A stretch of DNA of 64,000 nt from Ornithinibacillus scapharcae TW25 (GTDB lineage: Bacteria > Bacillota > Bacilli > Bacillales > Amphibacillaceae): positions 27,948-91,947 of the forward strand of contig NZ_AEWH01000036.1 of assembly GCF_000190475.1 (NCBI RefSeq), given 5' to 3'. Both the position numbers and the translations under genes were made by a program. Below the pieces are notes generated by a model, which was given only the letters and a program-made list of their open reading frames with translations, was not told the origin of the DNA and made no database searches. Shown in pieces: positions 1 through 8,863 of the stretch. The stretch's first letter is position 1; the number at the start of each line of letters is the position of its first letter.

Positions 1-71
1 TGGGAGCTGTCCATGACGTTGTCGGAGAAGGATTTACTTTAGATGAGAATAAAAATCCAATTAATGACTAA
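1..71 (+). CDS. C-terminal end of a YitT/DUF2179-type membrane protein (partial)
   Basis: Only the last 22 codons are inside the window, read from base 3 to a TAA at 69-71. The tail contains VHDVVGEGF, which resembles the end of the DUF2179 domain that closes YitT-family membrane proteins. B. subtilis carries a YitT-family gene (ypjC) near ypjB and ypjA, which fits the position, although here the gene runs on the plus strand. The assignment rests on a short tail plus neighbourhood, so it is tentative. A shared terminator follows. Confidence 0.4.
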   Translation, partial: GAVHDVVGEGFTLDENKNPIND

Positions 72-81
72 TCAAATAAAA

Positions 82-105
82 GGAATGAACCAAGCGGTTC
101 ATTCC
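82..105. terminator. Bidirectional hairpin between convergent genes
   Basis: A perfect 10-bp stem (GGAATGAACC with GGTTCATTCC) encloses the loop AAGC. A T-rich stretch follows on the plus strand and an A-rich stretch (T-rich on minus) precedes it. It sits between the plus-strand gene tail and the minus-strand protease gene, so it can end both transcripts. Confidence 0.75.
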
Positions 106-113
106 TTCTTTAA

Positions 114-803
114 TTAGTCGTCGCTATTACTTGCTACTATCATAAGGATAAATCGAACTAATTCAGCAACAGCTACTAATGCAGCAGCTACATATGTCAT
201 TGCTGCAGCATTTAAAACTTTCTTCGTATCTCGTTCTTCGTTATTACGTATAACCCCCGTTGACACAAGCTGTGCCATAGCTCGGTTTGAAGCATCGAAC
301 TCAACTGGCAATGTCACCAATTGGAATAAAACTGCAGCGGCAAAGAAAATTACGCCAATAGTTGCTAACTGCATAGCCCCTAATAAGAAACCAGCAATAA
401 TAAGGAAAAATGAAATATTCGATCCAAAATTTGCAATCGGTACTAATGCACTTCGAAAGCGAAGAAACGCATAGGATTCGGCATCTTGAATGGCGTGTCC
501 AACCTCATGAGCTGCTACTGCAGATGCAGCCATTGAGTGACCGTGATAAATTCCACTTGATAAACGTACTACTTTCTTTCTAGGATCGTAGTGGTCGGTT
601 AACATCCCTCTTGTTTCTTCAACTGCTACATCATAAATTCCGTTGTCATTCAAAATTTTACGAGCTACTTCTGCTCCGGTCATCATAGATGATGTAGGTA
701 CATTAGAATATTTTCTATACGTACTCTTCACCCTTGATTGAGCCCAAAGCGGGACTATCATAATCAGGGCTAGATAGATTAAATATGCACCCATTCTTTG
801 CAT
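114..803 (-). CDS. yugP: YugP-like membrane zinc metallopeptidase
   Basis: The 229-residue product matches the Zn_peptidase_2 (YugP) family in length and layout. An N-terminal hydrophobic helix spans residues 5-21. The zinc motif HEVGH is at 99-103, and two or three hydrophobic segments fill 130-220. H99 and H103 with E100 are the expected zinc ligands and catalytic base. The active site is probably close to the membrane surface; the physiological substrate is unknown. It is the last minus-strand gene before the left-edge terminator. The symbol is borrowed from the B. subtilis homologue, which lies elsewhere in that genome. Confidence 0.8.
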   Translation of the reverse strand: MQRMGAYLIYLALIMIVPLWAQSRVKSTYRKYSNVPTSSMMTGAEVARKILNDNGIYDVAVEETRGMLTDHYDPRKKVVRLSSGIYHGHSMAASAVAAHEVGHAIQDAESYAFLRFRSALVPIANFGSNISFFLIIAGFLLGAMQLATIGVIFFAAAVLFQLVTLPVEFDASNRAMAQLVSTGVIRNNEERDTKKVLNAAAMTYVAAALVAVAELVRFILMIVASNSDD

Positions 804-860
804 TCCTCCATATATTGAAAAAATAACTTTCTATAGTCAATTTTAGTCAAATATAGAACT

Positions 861-1127
861 TCAGTCAATTGTAACGTCGTTATCATGGTTCTTTTTTTCG
901 TCTTTTTCTCCTTTGTATTTTCTCCAACTTACATAGGATAATGTGCTAACAATGATTAATCCAACTATTAACATTAACCAATAAAAGGGAAACAAACGAT
1001 CGTTTCCCTTTTCCTCAGTTTTTATCAAGGCGGTTACATTGTCACCAATGATAAACTCCATTAATAAATAACACAAAATCCCTATGATAAACCAGATAAT
1101 AAGCTTTACTATATTAGTTTTCTTCAT
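861..1127 (-). CDS. Short YpjB-like membrane protein
   Basis: I place the start at the ATG at 1127, because the upstream GTG lies inside the ribosome binding site AGAGGTGATC. The 88-residue product has one hydrophobic helix near the N-terminus (about 8-25), a short charged linker, a second helix (about 48-64), then the basic sequence SWRKYKGEK and an acidic tail. The second helix and SWRKYKGEK resemble the C-terminal anchor of the sporulation protein YpjB, and the gene sits where ypjB lies in B. subtilis, next to ypjA. YpjB there is about 264 residues, so the extracytoplasmic domain would be missing. Homology is suggestive, not certain. Confidence 0.5.
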   Translation of the reverse strand: MKKTNIVKLIIWFIIGILCYLLMEFIIGDNVTALIKTEEKGNDRLFPFYWLMLIVGLIIVSTLSYVSWRKYKGEKDEKKNHDNDVTID

Positions 1128-1187
1128 AGAGATCACCTCTGAAAAGTTCTCTCTATATAGGTATGAAAACCGGAAATAATATATAAC

Positions 1188-1778
1188 TTAGAAGGTTGAC
1201 CTATTTTTAGCTCCAATCGTTAATTTATAGGCAATAAAAATGGATAAGATACTCAGCCAAAACGTAAAATACCCAATTTCATTCATATAGTCTAACAATG
1301 AATAATATCGAGGCATCATACCAAACACATAATCAATCACATCATTATGTAAAGTCCATATTGCTGCTAGGATAATATGAATCACTTTAATTTTATAAAA
1401 TGGAGCATATAAAATACCTTGTATGGCCATTGCGGCATGGGAGGCAATTAACATATACCCGCTTGGAGGTAAGCCACCATTCACCCATAATGTTAATAAA
1501 TTCATGACCACTGCCCATATACCATACTTAAACAATGTGATGATAGCAAGCGCTTCGATCAATGGAAAGTGTTTCTTAAATAATAATAGGAAAATAAAAA
1601 TGGTAAAAAACAGACTTGCGGTAGGACTATCTGGAACAAAAATTAGAAATATATCTGGAGTAGTTTTTAGCTGAGAACGATACCAATAATATCCATATAT
1701 TGTACCAAATAGATTAATTAACAATAAAATTATAAGAAATCGTCTATCAGCTAAAACTGCTTTTAGTATTGAACTCAT
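1188..1778 (-). CDS. ypjA: YpjA, DUF1405 integral membrane protein
   Basis: A 196-residue, strongly hydrophobic protein with five to six predicted membrane segments, similar in length to B. subtilis YpjA (DUF1405). A good binding site (GGAGGAAG) precedes the ATG by about five bases. It lies directly downstream of the qcr operon terminator, as in B. subtilis. Function is unknown. Conserved polar and aromatic stretches such as WTLHNDVIDY near residues 141-150 are visible, but no catalytic motif is. Confidence 0.8.
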   Translation of the reverse strand: MSSILKAVLADRRFLIILLLINLFGTIYGYYWYRSQLKTTPDIFLIFVPDSPTASLFFTIFIFLLLFKKHFPLIEALAIITLFKYGIWAVVMNLLTLWVNGGLPPSGYMLIASHAAMAIQGILYAPFYKIKVIHIILAAIWTLHNDVIDYVFGMMPRYYSLLDYMNEIGYFTFWLSILSIFIAYKLTIGAKNRSTF

Positions 1779-1860
1779 TCTCTTCCTCCATCTCTAGGTG
1801 GCATTCTCAGACTTAATTACATATGTACGCTTCTTAATATAGGTTAGTGAAACTGCGAAA

Positions 1861-1892
1861 AAAGCACCTTTACCATCTGGCAAAGGTGCTTT
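1861..1892 (-). terminator. Rho-independent terminator of the qcr operon
   Basis: An 11-bp perfect stem (AAAGCACCTTT with AAAGGTGCTTT) has a 10-base loop. On the minus strand the stem runs into a T tract (TTTTTTCGC). It begins 9 bases past the qcrC stop. Confidence 0.85.
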
Positions 1893-1900
1893 AGATAATT

Positions 1901-2692
1901 TTATTCTGCATTCTCTTCATTTACAGTCATAATGAATTGTACAAGTTGCTCTAATTCTTCATCAGTACCTTTAAACATACCTGCTGGCATGCCCGGGTCA
2001 CCTTCAAGACCTTCTTTAGCAATTGTAGCAATATCTTCTGCTGTACGATCAATACCAATCAGTGAAGGGCCAGCGGCTCCACCTTGTAATGCATCACCAT
2101 GACAACTCATACAGTTAGCTTCAAATACAGCATAACCAGGGTCGGCAGTATCAATAGATACCTCTGATGGTGGTACAGGCTTATTCATTTCAGCACGGGT
2201 TTCCCAATCAACATGGGATGCTGAAGAATAAGTTAACCAAACTGCCGAAGCTAATGCTAATAGCATCATGATAACAGCAATCGGACGTTGATGTGGACGA
2301 CGTCCCGGACCATTATCAAGAAATGGTGCTAAAAGAAGAGCTCCAAACGCAAGTCCCGGAATACCCATCATACCTAATAGTACATAGTCTCCACTTGCAA
2401 ATTCATATTTTAGTAATTCATACAAGAACAAGAAGTACCAGTCTGGTAGCGGAATATAGGATGCATTTGTTGGATCAGCAACACCCTCTAATGGTGATGG
2501 ATGTGCTAATGTTAAACATAAAAATCCTACTAAGAATACCGCACCTACCAACCACTCTTTTAATAAAAAGTTGGGCCAAAAAGCTTCTGTTCTTCCAGGA
2601 TACTCAGAATAATCTTTCGGTATTTGTGACATTCTACGTTCTGCGGAAACACGAGAGTCTCCAACAAATTTCATTCCTTTTCCCTTATGCAT
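1901..2692 (-). CDS. qcrC: Menaquinol:cytochrome c reductase, cytochrome b/c subunit QcrC
   Basis: The 263-residue protein combines a subunit-IV-like b domain with a C-terminal cytochrome c domain, as in Bacillus. PDWYF at 83-87 corresponds to the quinol-site PEWY motif. About three membrane helices lie between 45 and 157. The heme c motif CMSCH is at 194-198, with a candidate axial methionine in GMPAGMF (234-240). Length is close to B. subtilis QcrC (about 255). It is the last gene of ypiF-qcrA-qcrB-qcrC and carries electrons from menaquinol to cytochrome c at the outer membrane face. Confidence 0.96.
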   Translation of the reverse strand: MHKGKGMKFVGDSRVSAERRMSQIPKDYSEYPGRTEAFWPNFLLKEWLVGAVFLVGFLCLTLAHPSPLEGVADPTNASYIPLPDWYFLFLYELLKYEFASGDYVLLGMMGIPGLAFGALLLAPFLDNGPGRRPHQRPIAVIMMLLALASAVWLTYSSASHVDWETRAEMNKPVPPSEVSIDTADPGYAVFEANCMSCHGDALQGGAAGPSLIGIDRTAEDIATIAKEGLEGDPGMPAGMFKGTDEELEQLVQFIMTVNEENAE

Positions 2693-2708
2693 AGCTTTCC
2701 CCTCCTTC

Positions 2709-3383
2709 TTATAGTGGTCCTGAAATTCCTTGTCTACGGATTAGGATAAAGTGAACTGCCATTAAAGCAAATAACGCTGCAGGTAAGAAGAACACATGAA
2801 TTGCAAAGAATCGAGTCAGTGTTTGAGCACCTACGATTTCTTCATGACCTGCAAGTAACGTTTTTAACTCATCTCCAATAAATGGTACTTGTTGTGCCAT
2901 TTCTAATCCTACTTGAGTTGCAAAGAAAGCTTTGTTATCCCAAGGTAGTAAATAACCAGTAAAACCAAGTCCAAGCATAATAAAGAAGATAAGAACCCCA
3001 ACCATCCAGTTAAGTTCACGTGGCTTCTTATACGCTCCTTGGAAAAACACTCTCAAAGTATGTAATAAAAGCATTACGATAACAACACTTGCACCCCAAT
3101 GGTGCATACCACGAACAATCTGCCCATGAGCAACTTCTGTTTGTAAGTAATAAACAGATTTCCAAGCGTTTTCAATATCTGGTACATAGTACATGGTTAA
3201 GAACATACCAGATAGAATTTGGATAACTACCACGAAGAATGTTAAACCACCGAAACAATAAACAAATGCAGAGAAATGATGCGCTGGGTTTACATGTTCA
3301 GGAACTTCATGGTCTGCAATATCTCGCCAGATAGGCGTAATATCGATACGCTCGTCAATCCAGTCATAAATCTTCTGTAGCAT
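2709..3383 (-). CDS. qcrB: Menaquinol:cytochrome c reductase, cytochrome b6 subunit QcrB
   Basis: A 224-residue cytochrome b6-type protein with four membrane helices. Cys43 in VYCFGG matches the cysteine that covalently fixes the extra heme in Bacillus and b6f enzymes. Paired heme ligands appear in GMHHWG (92-97) with LLLH near 108, and near HVFF in the last third. The basic tail RRQGISGPL is typical. It sits 16 bases upstream of qcrC and 6 bases downstream of qcrA. Confidence 0.97.
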   Translation of the reverse strand: MLQKIYDWIDERIDITPIWRDIADHEVPEHVNPAHHFSAFVYCFGGLTFFVVVIQILSGMFLTMYYVPDIENAWKSVYYLQTEVAHGQIVRGMHHWGASVVIVMLLLHTLRVFFQGAYKKPRELNWMVGVLIFFIMLGLGFTGYLLPWDNKAFFATQVGLEMAQQVPFIGDELKTLLAGHEEIVGAQTLTRFFAIHVFFLPAALFALMAVHFILIRRQGISGPL

Positions 3384-3389
3384 AAACTA

Positions 3390-3902
3390 TTACGCCCCCT
3401 CTCTTGGTATTGCTTTTCCTAAGTATAACATTCCATTTTCCACTTTTTGTTCAAATAGTGCCAGTGGAGCTAGTGGTGGTGTACCTGGAACGTTTACACC
3501 ATCTTTTGTATAGCGTCCATCATGACACGGGCAAAAGAATTGATTTGGATGACTTTCACTACCCTCCCAAGATACGACACAACCTAAGTGTGTACAAACT
3601 GGGGAAAGTGCTATAATGTCACCGTTATCATCTTTGTAGACCCATGCTGTCTTACCAGGTTTAGACTTATACCATCCATCTACTTGATCAATTTGCCAAT
3701 CGACACGTTGAGGTGTTGTTGTGATATCTTCAACGGCAAGACCAACATTTGCAAATTCACCTTCACTAGGCGGCTGTAATACTGGGTCAATTGCCATTCT
3801 GAGCATTGGTGCAAGCAAACCAGCTGCCATGAATCCACCAACACCTGTTAGTGTATAGTTTAGAAATTGACGACGGGACACTTGTTGCTTTTCTTCGCTC
3901 AT
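3390..3902 (-). CDS. qcrA: Menaquinol:cytochrome c reductase, Rieske iron-sulfur subunit QcrA
   Basis: A 170-residue Rieske protein. The [2Fe-2S] ligands are in CTHLGC (103-108) and CPCH (124-127). Near the N-terminus SRRQFL (9-14) followed by a hydrophobic helix looks like a Tat-type signal anchor, as expected for a Rieske protein exported folded. It is the first qcr gene, in the same order as B. subtilis, and passes electrons from quinol to the cytochrome c domain. Confidence 0.96.
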   Translation of the reverse strand: MSEEKQQVSRRQFLNYTLTGVGGFMAAGLLAPMLRMAIDPVLQPPSEGEFANVGLAVEDITTTPQRVDWQIDQVDGWYKSKPGKTAWVYKDDNGDIIALSPVCTHLGCVVSWEGSESHPNQFFCPCHDGRYTKDGVNVPGTPPLAPLALFEQKVENGMLYLGKAIPREGA

Positions 3903-4040
3903 GATTTTCCCCCCTCTTCACAATAATCACGGACAATAATTTTATTCAGATTACTAGGACATTACCATGATAGCGCAAACTTACTGCTCGGTCAATAAAT
4001 ATCCTTCTATGTTCTGAAAGATTTCACTTTTCCTGCAAGT

Positions 4041-4499
4041 TTACCAATAGCTTCTCATTAATTCAACAACATCCGCAACTTGACCACGAATCATCTGTAT
4101 CGTTTCCACTGAATTAGGGTCTTCTACTTGAAATCCTGGTAACCATAAAAGATTTGCATCTAGTTCCTTTTCATGGCGTTTCCACCCAGAATCAAACGTT
4201 AAGATAAATACATGTTTAAATGGCTGTGTGAATAGCTCTTTTGTCCAATCGTTTAAGCGCTTTGCTTCCGCTTCTTTATCTCCGAATTCTAAATAGTAAT
4301 AATTCGGGACTAAAAGAACTCTACCAGAAAGCTCTTTTTCAATTTCAGTTGCAAATATAGAGAGTATTTCACGTTTTGATGTGCTCTTCCCAATTTCAGA
4401 TTCACGTGATAACTGAAATGGAATAATCGGAATAATAGCAGTATCAATATATTCCTTAGACCCAAGGTAAGTCTGAATATCCTTTTTTGTCCATTGCAT
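4041..4499 (-). CDS. ypiF: YpiF, DUF2487 family protein
   Basis: A 152-residue soluble protein matching YpiF of B. subtilis (about 147 residues) in length and position, just upstream of qcrABC. The start ATG has a binding site AGAGGTGA. No membrane helix or catalytic motif is visible. It begins after the ypiB terminator, so it is probably the first gene of the ypiF-qcrABC transcript. The conserved linkage suggests a link to the bc complex, but that role is not demonstrated by anything here. Confidence 0.8.
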   Translation of the reverse strand: MQWTKKDIQTYLGSKEYIDTAIIPIIPFQLSRESEIGKSTSKREILSIFATEIEKELSGRVLLVPNYYYLEFGDKEAEAKRLNDWTKELFTQPFKHVFILTFDSGWKRHEKELDANLLWLPGFQVEDPNSVETIQMIRGQVADVVELMRSYW

Positions 4500-4580
4500 A
4501 TGTAGTCACCTCTCAATAGTATTTACCAAATTGTACAAAATATAATTACCACCTAGTAATGTTACTTAGTAGTACAAAAA

Positions 4581-4616
4581 AAATCAACCTATTGCTCTTG
4601 CAAGCTAGGTTGATTT
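4581..4616 (-). terminator. Terminator after ypiB
   Basis: An 11-bp stem (AAATCAACCTA with TAGGTTGATTT) is followed on the minus strand by a long T tract (GATTTTTTTTG). The hairpin overlaps the last codons of ypiB and closes the aroC-aroB-aroA-ypiA-ypiB operon. Confidence 0.85.
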
Positions 4617-5164
4617 AGCATTTTTGCATCGAGGAGTTGTAGCTCTTTTACGAGTCTGTTAAATTCCTCTTTATTTTGCTCATCTAAGGTCCGATCAATT
4701 TTATTTAAGAGCTGTTTTTTACGAAATTCAAATAATGATTGTTCCAGTAGATCATGGGCATTTTCTTTATCTTGTTGCGTAATAATATACTCATCTGGAA
4801 CAAAAGGATTTTCTTCCAAAACAGCAGCATACATATGATTTTGATTTGCCTTGTTAAAGTTTAATTGGATATAAAGTGACTCGTGCTGATTAAGCCGTAT
4901 ATCATGAAAAGCCTTCTCGGCATCTGTCGTAACTAGGTGGTTTTTATAAAACCGAAAAGGAACCTCTTTCGAACACTGACTAGTTATGATGACACTTCTT
5001 AAACAAAATTTGGCATCGTGAACAAAATGTACATTCTCCAATATCTCATGATGATTTATCAGATAATTTAATATCCATACACTTTCGCGTTTTTTCAGTT
5101 GATAATTATTAAGAAACCATTGTAAAAATTTCTTTTTATCTTTAACAGAAACAGGAGCTTGCAT
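4589..5164 (-). CDS. ypiB: YpiB family protein (UPF0302)
   Basis: A 191-residue soluble protein of the UPF0302/YpiB family. B. subtilis YpiB is about 179 residues and sits in the same place between ypiA and ypiF. A strong binding site (GGAGGAGGT) lies ahead of the ATG. The C-terminal third is rich in charged residues with a heptad-like pattern (KKQLLNKIDRTLDEQNKEEF), probably helical. Molecular role unknown. It is the last gene of the aro operon. Confidence 0.85.
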   Translation of the reverse strand: MQAPVSVKDKKKFLQWFLNNYQLKKRESVWILNYLINHHEILENVHFVHDAKFCLRSVIITSQCSKEVPFRFYKNHLVTTDAEKAFHDIRLNQHESLYIQLNFNKANQNHMYAAVLEENPFVPDEYIITQQDKENAHDLLEQSLFEFRKKQLLNKIDRTLDEQNKEEFNRLVKELQLLDAKMLNQPSLQEQ

Positions 5165-5200
5165 CGAGTGATTTACCTCCTCCCCATCTATCCATCAGAC

Positions 5201-6454
5201 TTACATTTGCTTTAAACGATTAACATATTCCTCTATTTCGTCGTCTTGAGGATCTAGCTGTAGATATGAAGAAAACACGTTTAACGCTTCCTCTGTCCTC
5301 CCTTCTTCCGTTAGAAAATATCCGTATTCTTTTAAGAAATCACTATCATGTTGTAAGCTATTATATGCTTCTTGATAGTAATTTAATGCATTATTATATG
5401 ATTCAATTTCATTATAAGCTCGGGCAATTTCCCAGTCATATAAGGGGTCGTCTCCTCCTGTTTCCTTCACAACCTGAATCAGTTCAATGACTTCCTCATA
5501 TCTTTCTCTTTCTTTAAGAAATTCAATTAAAAATAAAACAGCTTCCTTATAATCTGCATCTAAATTGACTGCTTCACGTACCAATCTCTCACTGTCTTCG
5601 TCCAGATTACATTTATGAGCAAGACTTCCAGCTAAAAAATACAACTCCTTATTGAATTCGTCCATCTTTAATCCTTGTAAAGCAGTTTCATAAGCATCCT
5701 GAATTAATTCCTCGTCTTCGTATGCTTTTGCTAGTTGTATATAGGCATTATGATAGTACGGGTCCTCTTCGATTAATTCTTTCCAAATATTTATGGAAAT
5801 ATCTTTTCGGTCTGCTTGATAAGCAGTAAATCCATATTTAAACATCGTATCTGGAGACATATCTTTTACTTTTTCATAATATGTTACAGCTAGTTCATAT
5901 TCCCCGACATTTGCATAGCATTCTGCTAATCGTTCATGTATGGGGATAGTAGGAACATCTATTTTTAGTGTTTTTTCATAAAAGGTTATCGCCCTTTTAA
6001 AATCCCCTAACGAATAATATAATTCCCCAAGGCCCAAGTCAATAACTGGTTCTCCAGGGTTTATTTCTTTTGCTAGTATTAGCTTCTGCTCAGCAACCTC
6101 ATACAATCCTTGTGCTTGATAAAGATCTGCGAGTGCCACTAACGCTTGCAAATAAGCATCGTCTTCTTCAGGTATAGAATTCAACAACTCTATGGCTTTT
6201 TCATCGGCTTGTTGCTCAATATAAATATCTGTAAGTAAAAGCTTTACTTCACTTTCATCCGGATATTTATCCAATAATTTTTCTAAAAGCACTTCTGACT
6301 CCTGTAAAAATCCCCAATTCAGATAGAATTCAGCATACCAATATATTTCATCATCAGAGGCTTTTGTGATGTTACCCTCAATGAGTTTTAATGCCTTATC
6401 TACTTCATCCGCTTCCATTAACTTATTTGCTTCATCTAAAATATTCACGTTCAC
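5201..6454 (-). CDS. ypiA: YpiA, tetratricopeptide-repeat protein
   Basis: A 417-residue acidic protein built almost entirely of TPR-like helical repeats of about 34 residues. Typical A-x-x-Y patterns recur, for example in LGELYYSLGDFKRAITFYEK and LAECYANVGEYELAVTYYEK. Length matches B. subtilis YpiA (about 423). The start is a GTG behind AAGGAAAGGG. It lies between aroA and ypiB. A scaffolding role is the usual inference for such proteins; no partner can be named from sequence. Confidence 0.88.
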   Translation of the reverse strand: MNVNILDEANKLMEADEVDKALKLIEGNITKASDDEIYWYAEFYLNWGFLQESEVLLEKLLDKYPDESEVKLLLTDIYIEQQADEKAIELLNSIPEEDDAYLQALVALADLYQAQGLYEVAEQKLILAKEINPGEPVIDLGLGELYYSLGDFKRAITFYEKTLKIDVPTIPIHERLAECYANVGEYELAVTYYEKVKDMSPDTMFKYGFTAYQADRKDISINIWKELIEEDPYYHNAYIQLAKAYEDEELIQDAYETALQGLKMDEFNKELYFLAGSLAHKCNLDEDSERLVREAVNLDADYKEAVLFLIEFLKERERYEEVIELIQVVKETGGDDPLYDWEIARAYNEIESYNNALNYYQEAYNSLQHDSDFLKEYGYFLTEEGRTEEALNVFSSYLQLDPQDDEIEEYVNRLKQM

Positions 6455-6481
6455 AAACCCTTTCCTTCTAGCATGTGTTAC

Positions 6482-7774
6482 CTACTCCTCTTTCATAACG
6501 GAATGTAAGTCTTCCAAGAAATTTGGATACGATATGGATATAGATGATAAATCATCCGTCTCAACGTTTCCTTGTGTAATTAATGAAGCGATTACCGACA
6601 TCATTGCAATTCGGTGATCGTGATAGGTAATTACCGATGCACCTTGTAACGGTGTCTTTCCTTCGATAATCATTCCATCCTCTCTCGCCTCAATCTTTCC
6701 ACCCAATCGTGAAATCACATCGACTACAGCTTCAATCCGATCTGTCTCTTTTAAACGAAGTTCTTCTGCATTTTTAATGACAGTCGTCCCTTCAGCTTGG
6801 GTTGCTAATAGTGCAATGATTGGTATTTCGTCAATTAGTCTTGGAATCATTTCTCCTTCAATCGTGACTGCAGTCAAAGGGCTATATGTAATATGCACAT
6901 CCCCTATTGGTTCCCCACCGATTATTTTTTCGTTACTAAAAAAGAGATTTGCTCCCATCTGTATTAATACTTCTATAATTCCGGAACGAGTTGGGTTTAA
7001 TCCTATATTCTTTAAGGTAAGTTCACTATTAGGTACGATTGCTGCAGCTGCCATTAAAAACGCAGCCGAAGATATATCACCTGGTATAAATACATCTTTC
7101 GCAGTTAGGGTTTGGGTGGAATCAATCGTTATTTCATTACCATCGACTATGATATTGGCACCAAATGCCTGTAACATATTCTCTGTGTGATTGCGAGTCT
7201 TGACATCCTCTATTACCTTCGTCTTATTTTGTGCAAATAGCCCAGCTAGTAAAATAGCAGACTTAACTTGGGCGCTTTTCACGTTCATTTTATAGGTAAT
7301 ACCTTTCAGGTCCCCGCCTTTTAATGCAAGCGGGAGAAAACTCGAATTTTTACGTCCTATATACTGTAATCCCATTTCCTTTAATGGTAGCAATACTCTA
7401 TCCATTGGTCGATTAGTTAACGATTCGTCCCCATAAACAAAAGTTGAGAAAGGTATGCTTGCTAATAAGCCTAACATTAAACGTGCCGTTGTACCTGAAT
7501 TTCCAAAATAGATAGGTTCATGCGGCTCTTTAAGAGCTTGGATACCCTTTCCTTCTATCCATACCTGACTTCCAGACATCGTTATCGGAACACCCATTAA
7601 TCGGAAAGCATTTACGGTTCGTAAGCAATCTTCACCTTCTAAAAAGTTATCGATTTTTGTTGTCCCATGTGAAATCGATCCTAGCATAATAGCGCGATGG
7701 GAAATTGACTTATCACCTGGAACTTCTACAGACCCTTTAATTTGTATCCTTCCTTTTATCTCGATTGGCTTCAC
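6482..7774 (-). CDS. aroA: 3-phosphoshikimate 1-carboxyvinyltransferase (EPSP synthase)
   Basis: The 430-residue enzyme transfers enolpyruvate from PEP to shikimate-3-phosphate, step six of the shikimate pathway, in the cytoplasm. Visible signatures are PGDKSISHRA near 19-28, GNSGTTARLML near 90-100, RPMDRVL, and the C-terminal ETDRIEA segment. The start is a GTG behind AGAGGTGA. In B. subtilis tyrA, hisC and the trp genes separate this gene from aroB. Here aroB ends only 57 bases upstream. Confidence 0.97.
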   Translation of the reverse strand: MKPIEIKGRIQIKGSVEVPGDKSISHRAIMLGSISHGTTKIDNFLEGEDCLRTVNAFRLMGVPITMSGSQVWIEGKGIQALKEPHEPIYFGNSGTTARLMLGLLASIPFSTFVYGDESLTNRPMDRVLLPLKEMGLQYIGRKNSSFLPLALKGGDLKGITYKMNVKSAQVKSAILLAGLFAQNKTKVIEDVKTRNHTENMLQAFGANIIVDGNEITIDSTQTLTAKDVFIPGDISSAAFLMAAAAIVPNSELTLKNIGLNPTRSGIIEVLIQMGANLFFSNEKIIGGEPIGDVHITYSPLTAVTIEGEMIPRLIDEIPIIALLATQAEGTTVIKNAEELRLKETDRIEAVVDVISRLGGKIEAREDGMIIEGKTPLQGASVITYHDHRIAMMSVIASLITQGNVETDDLSSISISYPNFLEDLHSVMKEE

Positions 7775-7831
7775 ATTATCACCTCTTCTCTTCTTTTAAT
7801 TCTGTCGTAATAAACGAGTAAAGATAGTTTT

Positions 7832-8863
7832 TTAATTTTTCTCATCGATAGAATATAAGACAGGCGTGGATAAACGTTCTAATAATATCATTTGAATGGT
7901 ATGATCTATCGTCTTTTTATCATTTTTCATAAGTGTAATTATGTCATCTATCATTTCAACTGATATTGGTTGCTGGTAGTTATTGTCGGTAAGCCATTTA
8001 CTCACTCGTTGTCTAGGTAAGTCCGCATGTAATTCCTTCTCACTAACGTACATAGCAAATAACATACCTATCGCTACTGCTTCACCGTGCGTTAATTTGC
8101 CATATCCAAGCTTAGTTTCCAATGCATGTCCTAGTGTATGTCCTAGATTTAAAAATTTTCTTGATCCCGTTTCTTTCTCATCATTTTGAACAAATGATGC
8201 TTTAATGTTTATCCCTGTTTCGATGAAATTTAACATTGCATCCGATAATTCATCCGTTAACGAGGTAGAGAGTAGTCCCTCTAAAAACACCTCATCATCA
8301 GATAGCATTGCTTCTTTCAACAATTCTGCATAACCTGAACGGATTTCATGGCCAGGCAAAGTAGATAATGTTTCTATATCATAGACCACGAGTACCGGAG
8401 GATAAAAACTACCTATTAAGTTCTTTCCCATCTCATGATTGATAGCCACTTTTCCACCAACACTACTATCATGGGCTAGAATAGTAGTCGGTAACTGTAT
8501 ATAATCAATTCCACGCATAAAGGTAGCAGCAACAAACCCAGCCAAATCTCCAATAACTCCGCCACCTAAAGCTATTATTAAAGACTTTCTATCTAAACCA
8601 TATTCTATTGCCTTCGTGTGTAAATAATAAAAGGTATCAATACTCTTTGATTGTTCTCCTGCGGCAACTACCTCTATATATACCTGGTGTTCATGTAGAC
8701 TCTTTTTGATATCCTCTGCGTACAAATCATAAACATTACGATCGGTTATGATGAATACGTTAGAATATTCTTGGCTAATAAACGACGATAACTGGTGTCT
8801 TATTCCATTCCCTATCAGTACATCGTATGATTGTATAGTTGATGCAATATGTACTTTCTTCAT
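7832..8863 (-). CDS. aroB: 3-dehydroquinate synthase
   Basis: A 343-residue NAD- and zinc-dependent enzyme converting DAHP to 3-dehydroquinate, the second shikimate step. The glycine-rich cofactor loop GGGVIGDLAGFVA, the Bacillus-type LAHDSSVGGK segment and the zinc-binding NLGHTLGHALE motif are all present. Its ATG shares one base with the aroC stop (TAATG), so translation is probably coupled. Confidence 0.97.
   Translation of the reverse strand: MKKVHIASTIQSYDVLIGNGIRHQLSSFISQEYSNVFIITDRNVYDLYAEDIKKSLHEHQVYIEVVAAGEQSKSIDTFYYLHTKAIEYGLDRKSLIIALGGGVIGDLAGFVAATFMRGIDYIQLPTTILAHDSSVGGKVAINHEMGKNLIGSFYPPVLVVYDIETLSTLPGHEIRSGYAELLKEAMLSDDEVFLEGLLSTSLTDELSDAMLNFIETGINIKASFVQNDEKETGSRKFLNLGHTLGHALETKLGYGKLTHGEAVAIGMLFAMYVSEKELHADLPRQRVSKWLTDNNYQQPISVEMIDDIITLMKNDKKTIDHTIQMILLERLSTPVLYSIDEKN

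Noticed and set aside
6777-7190. 137-codon plus-strand open frame across aroA
   Set aside because: Pure antisense shadow of aroA with no start signals.
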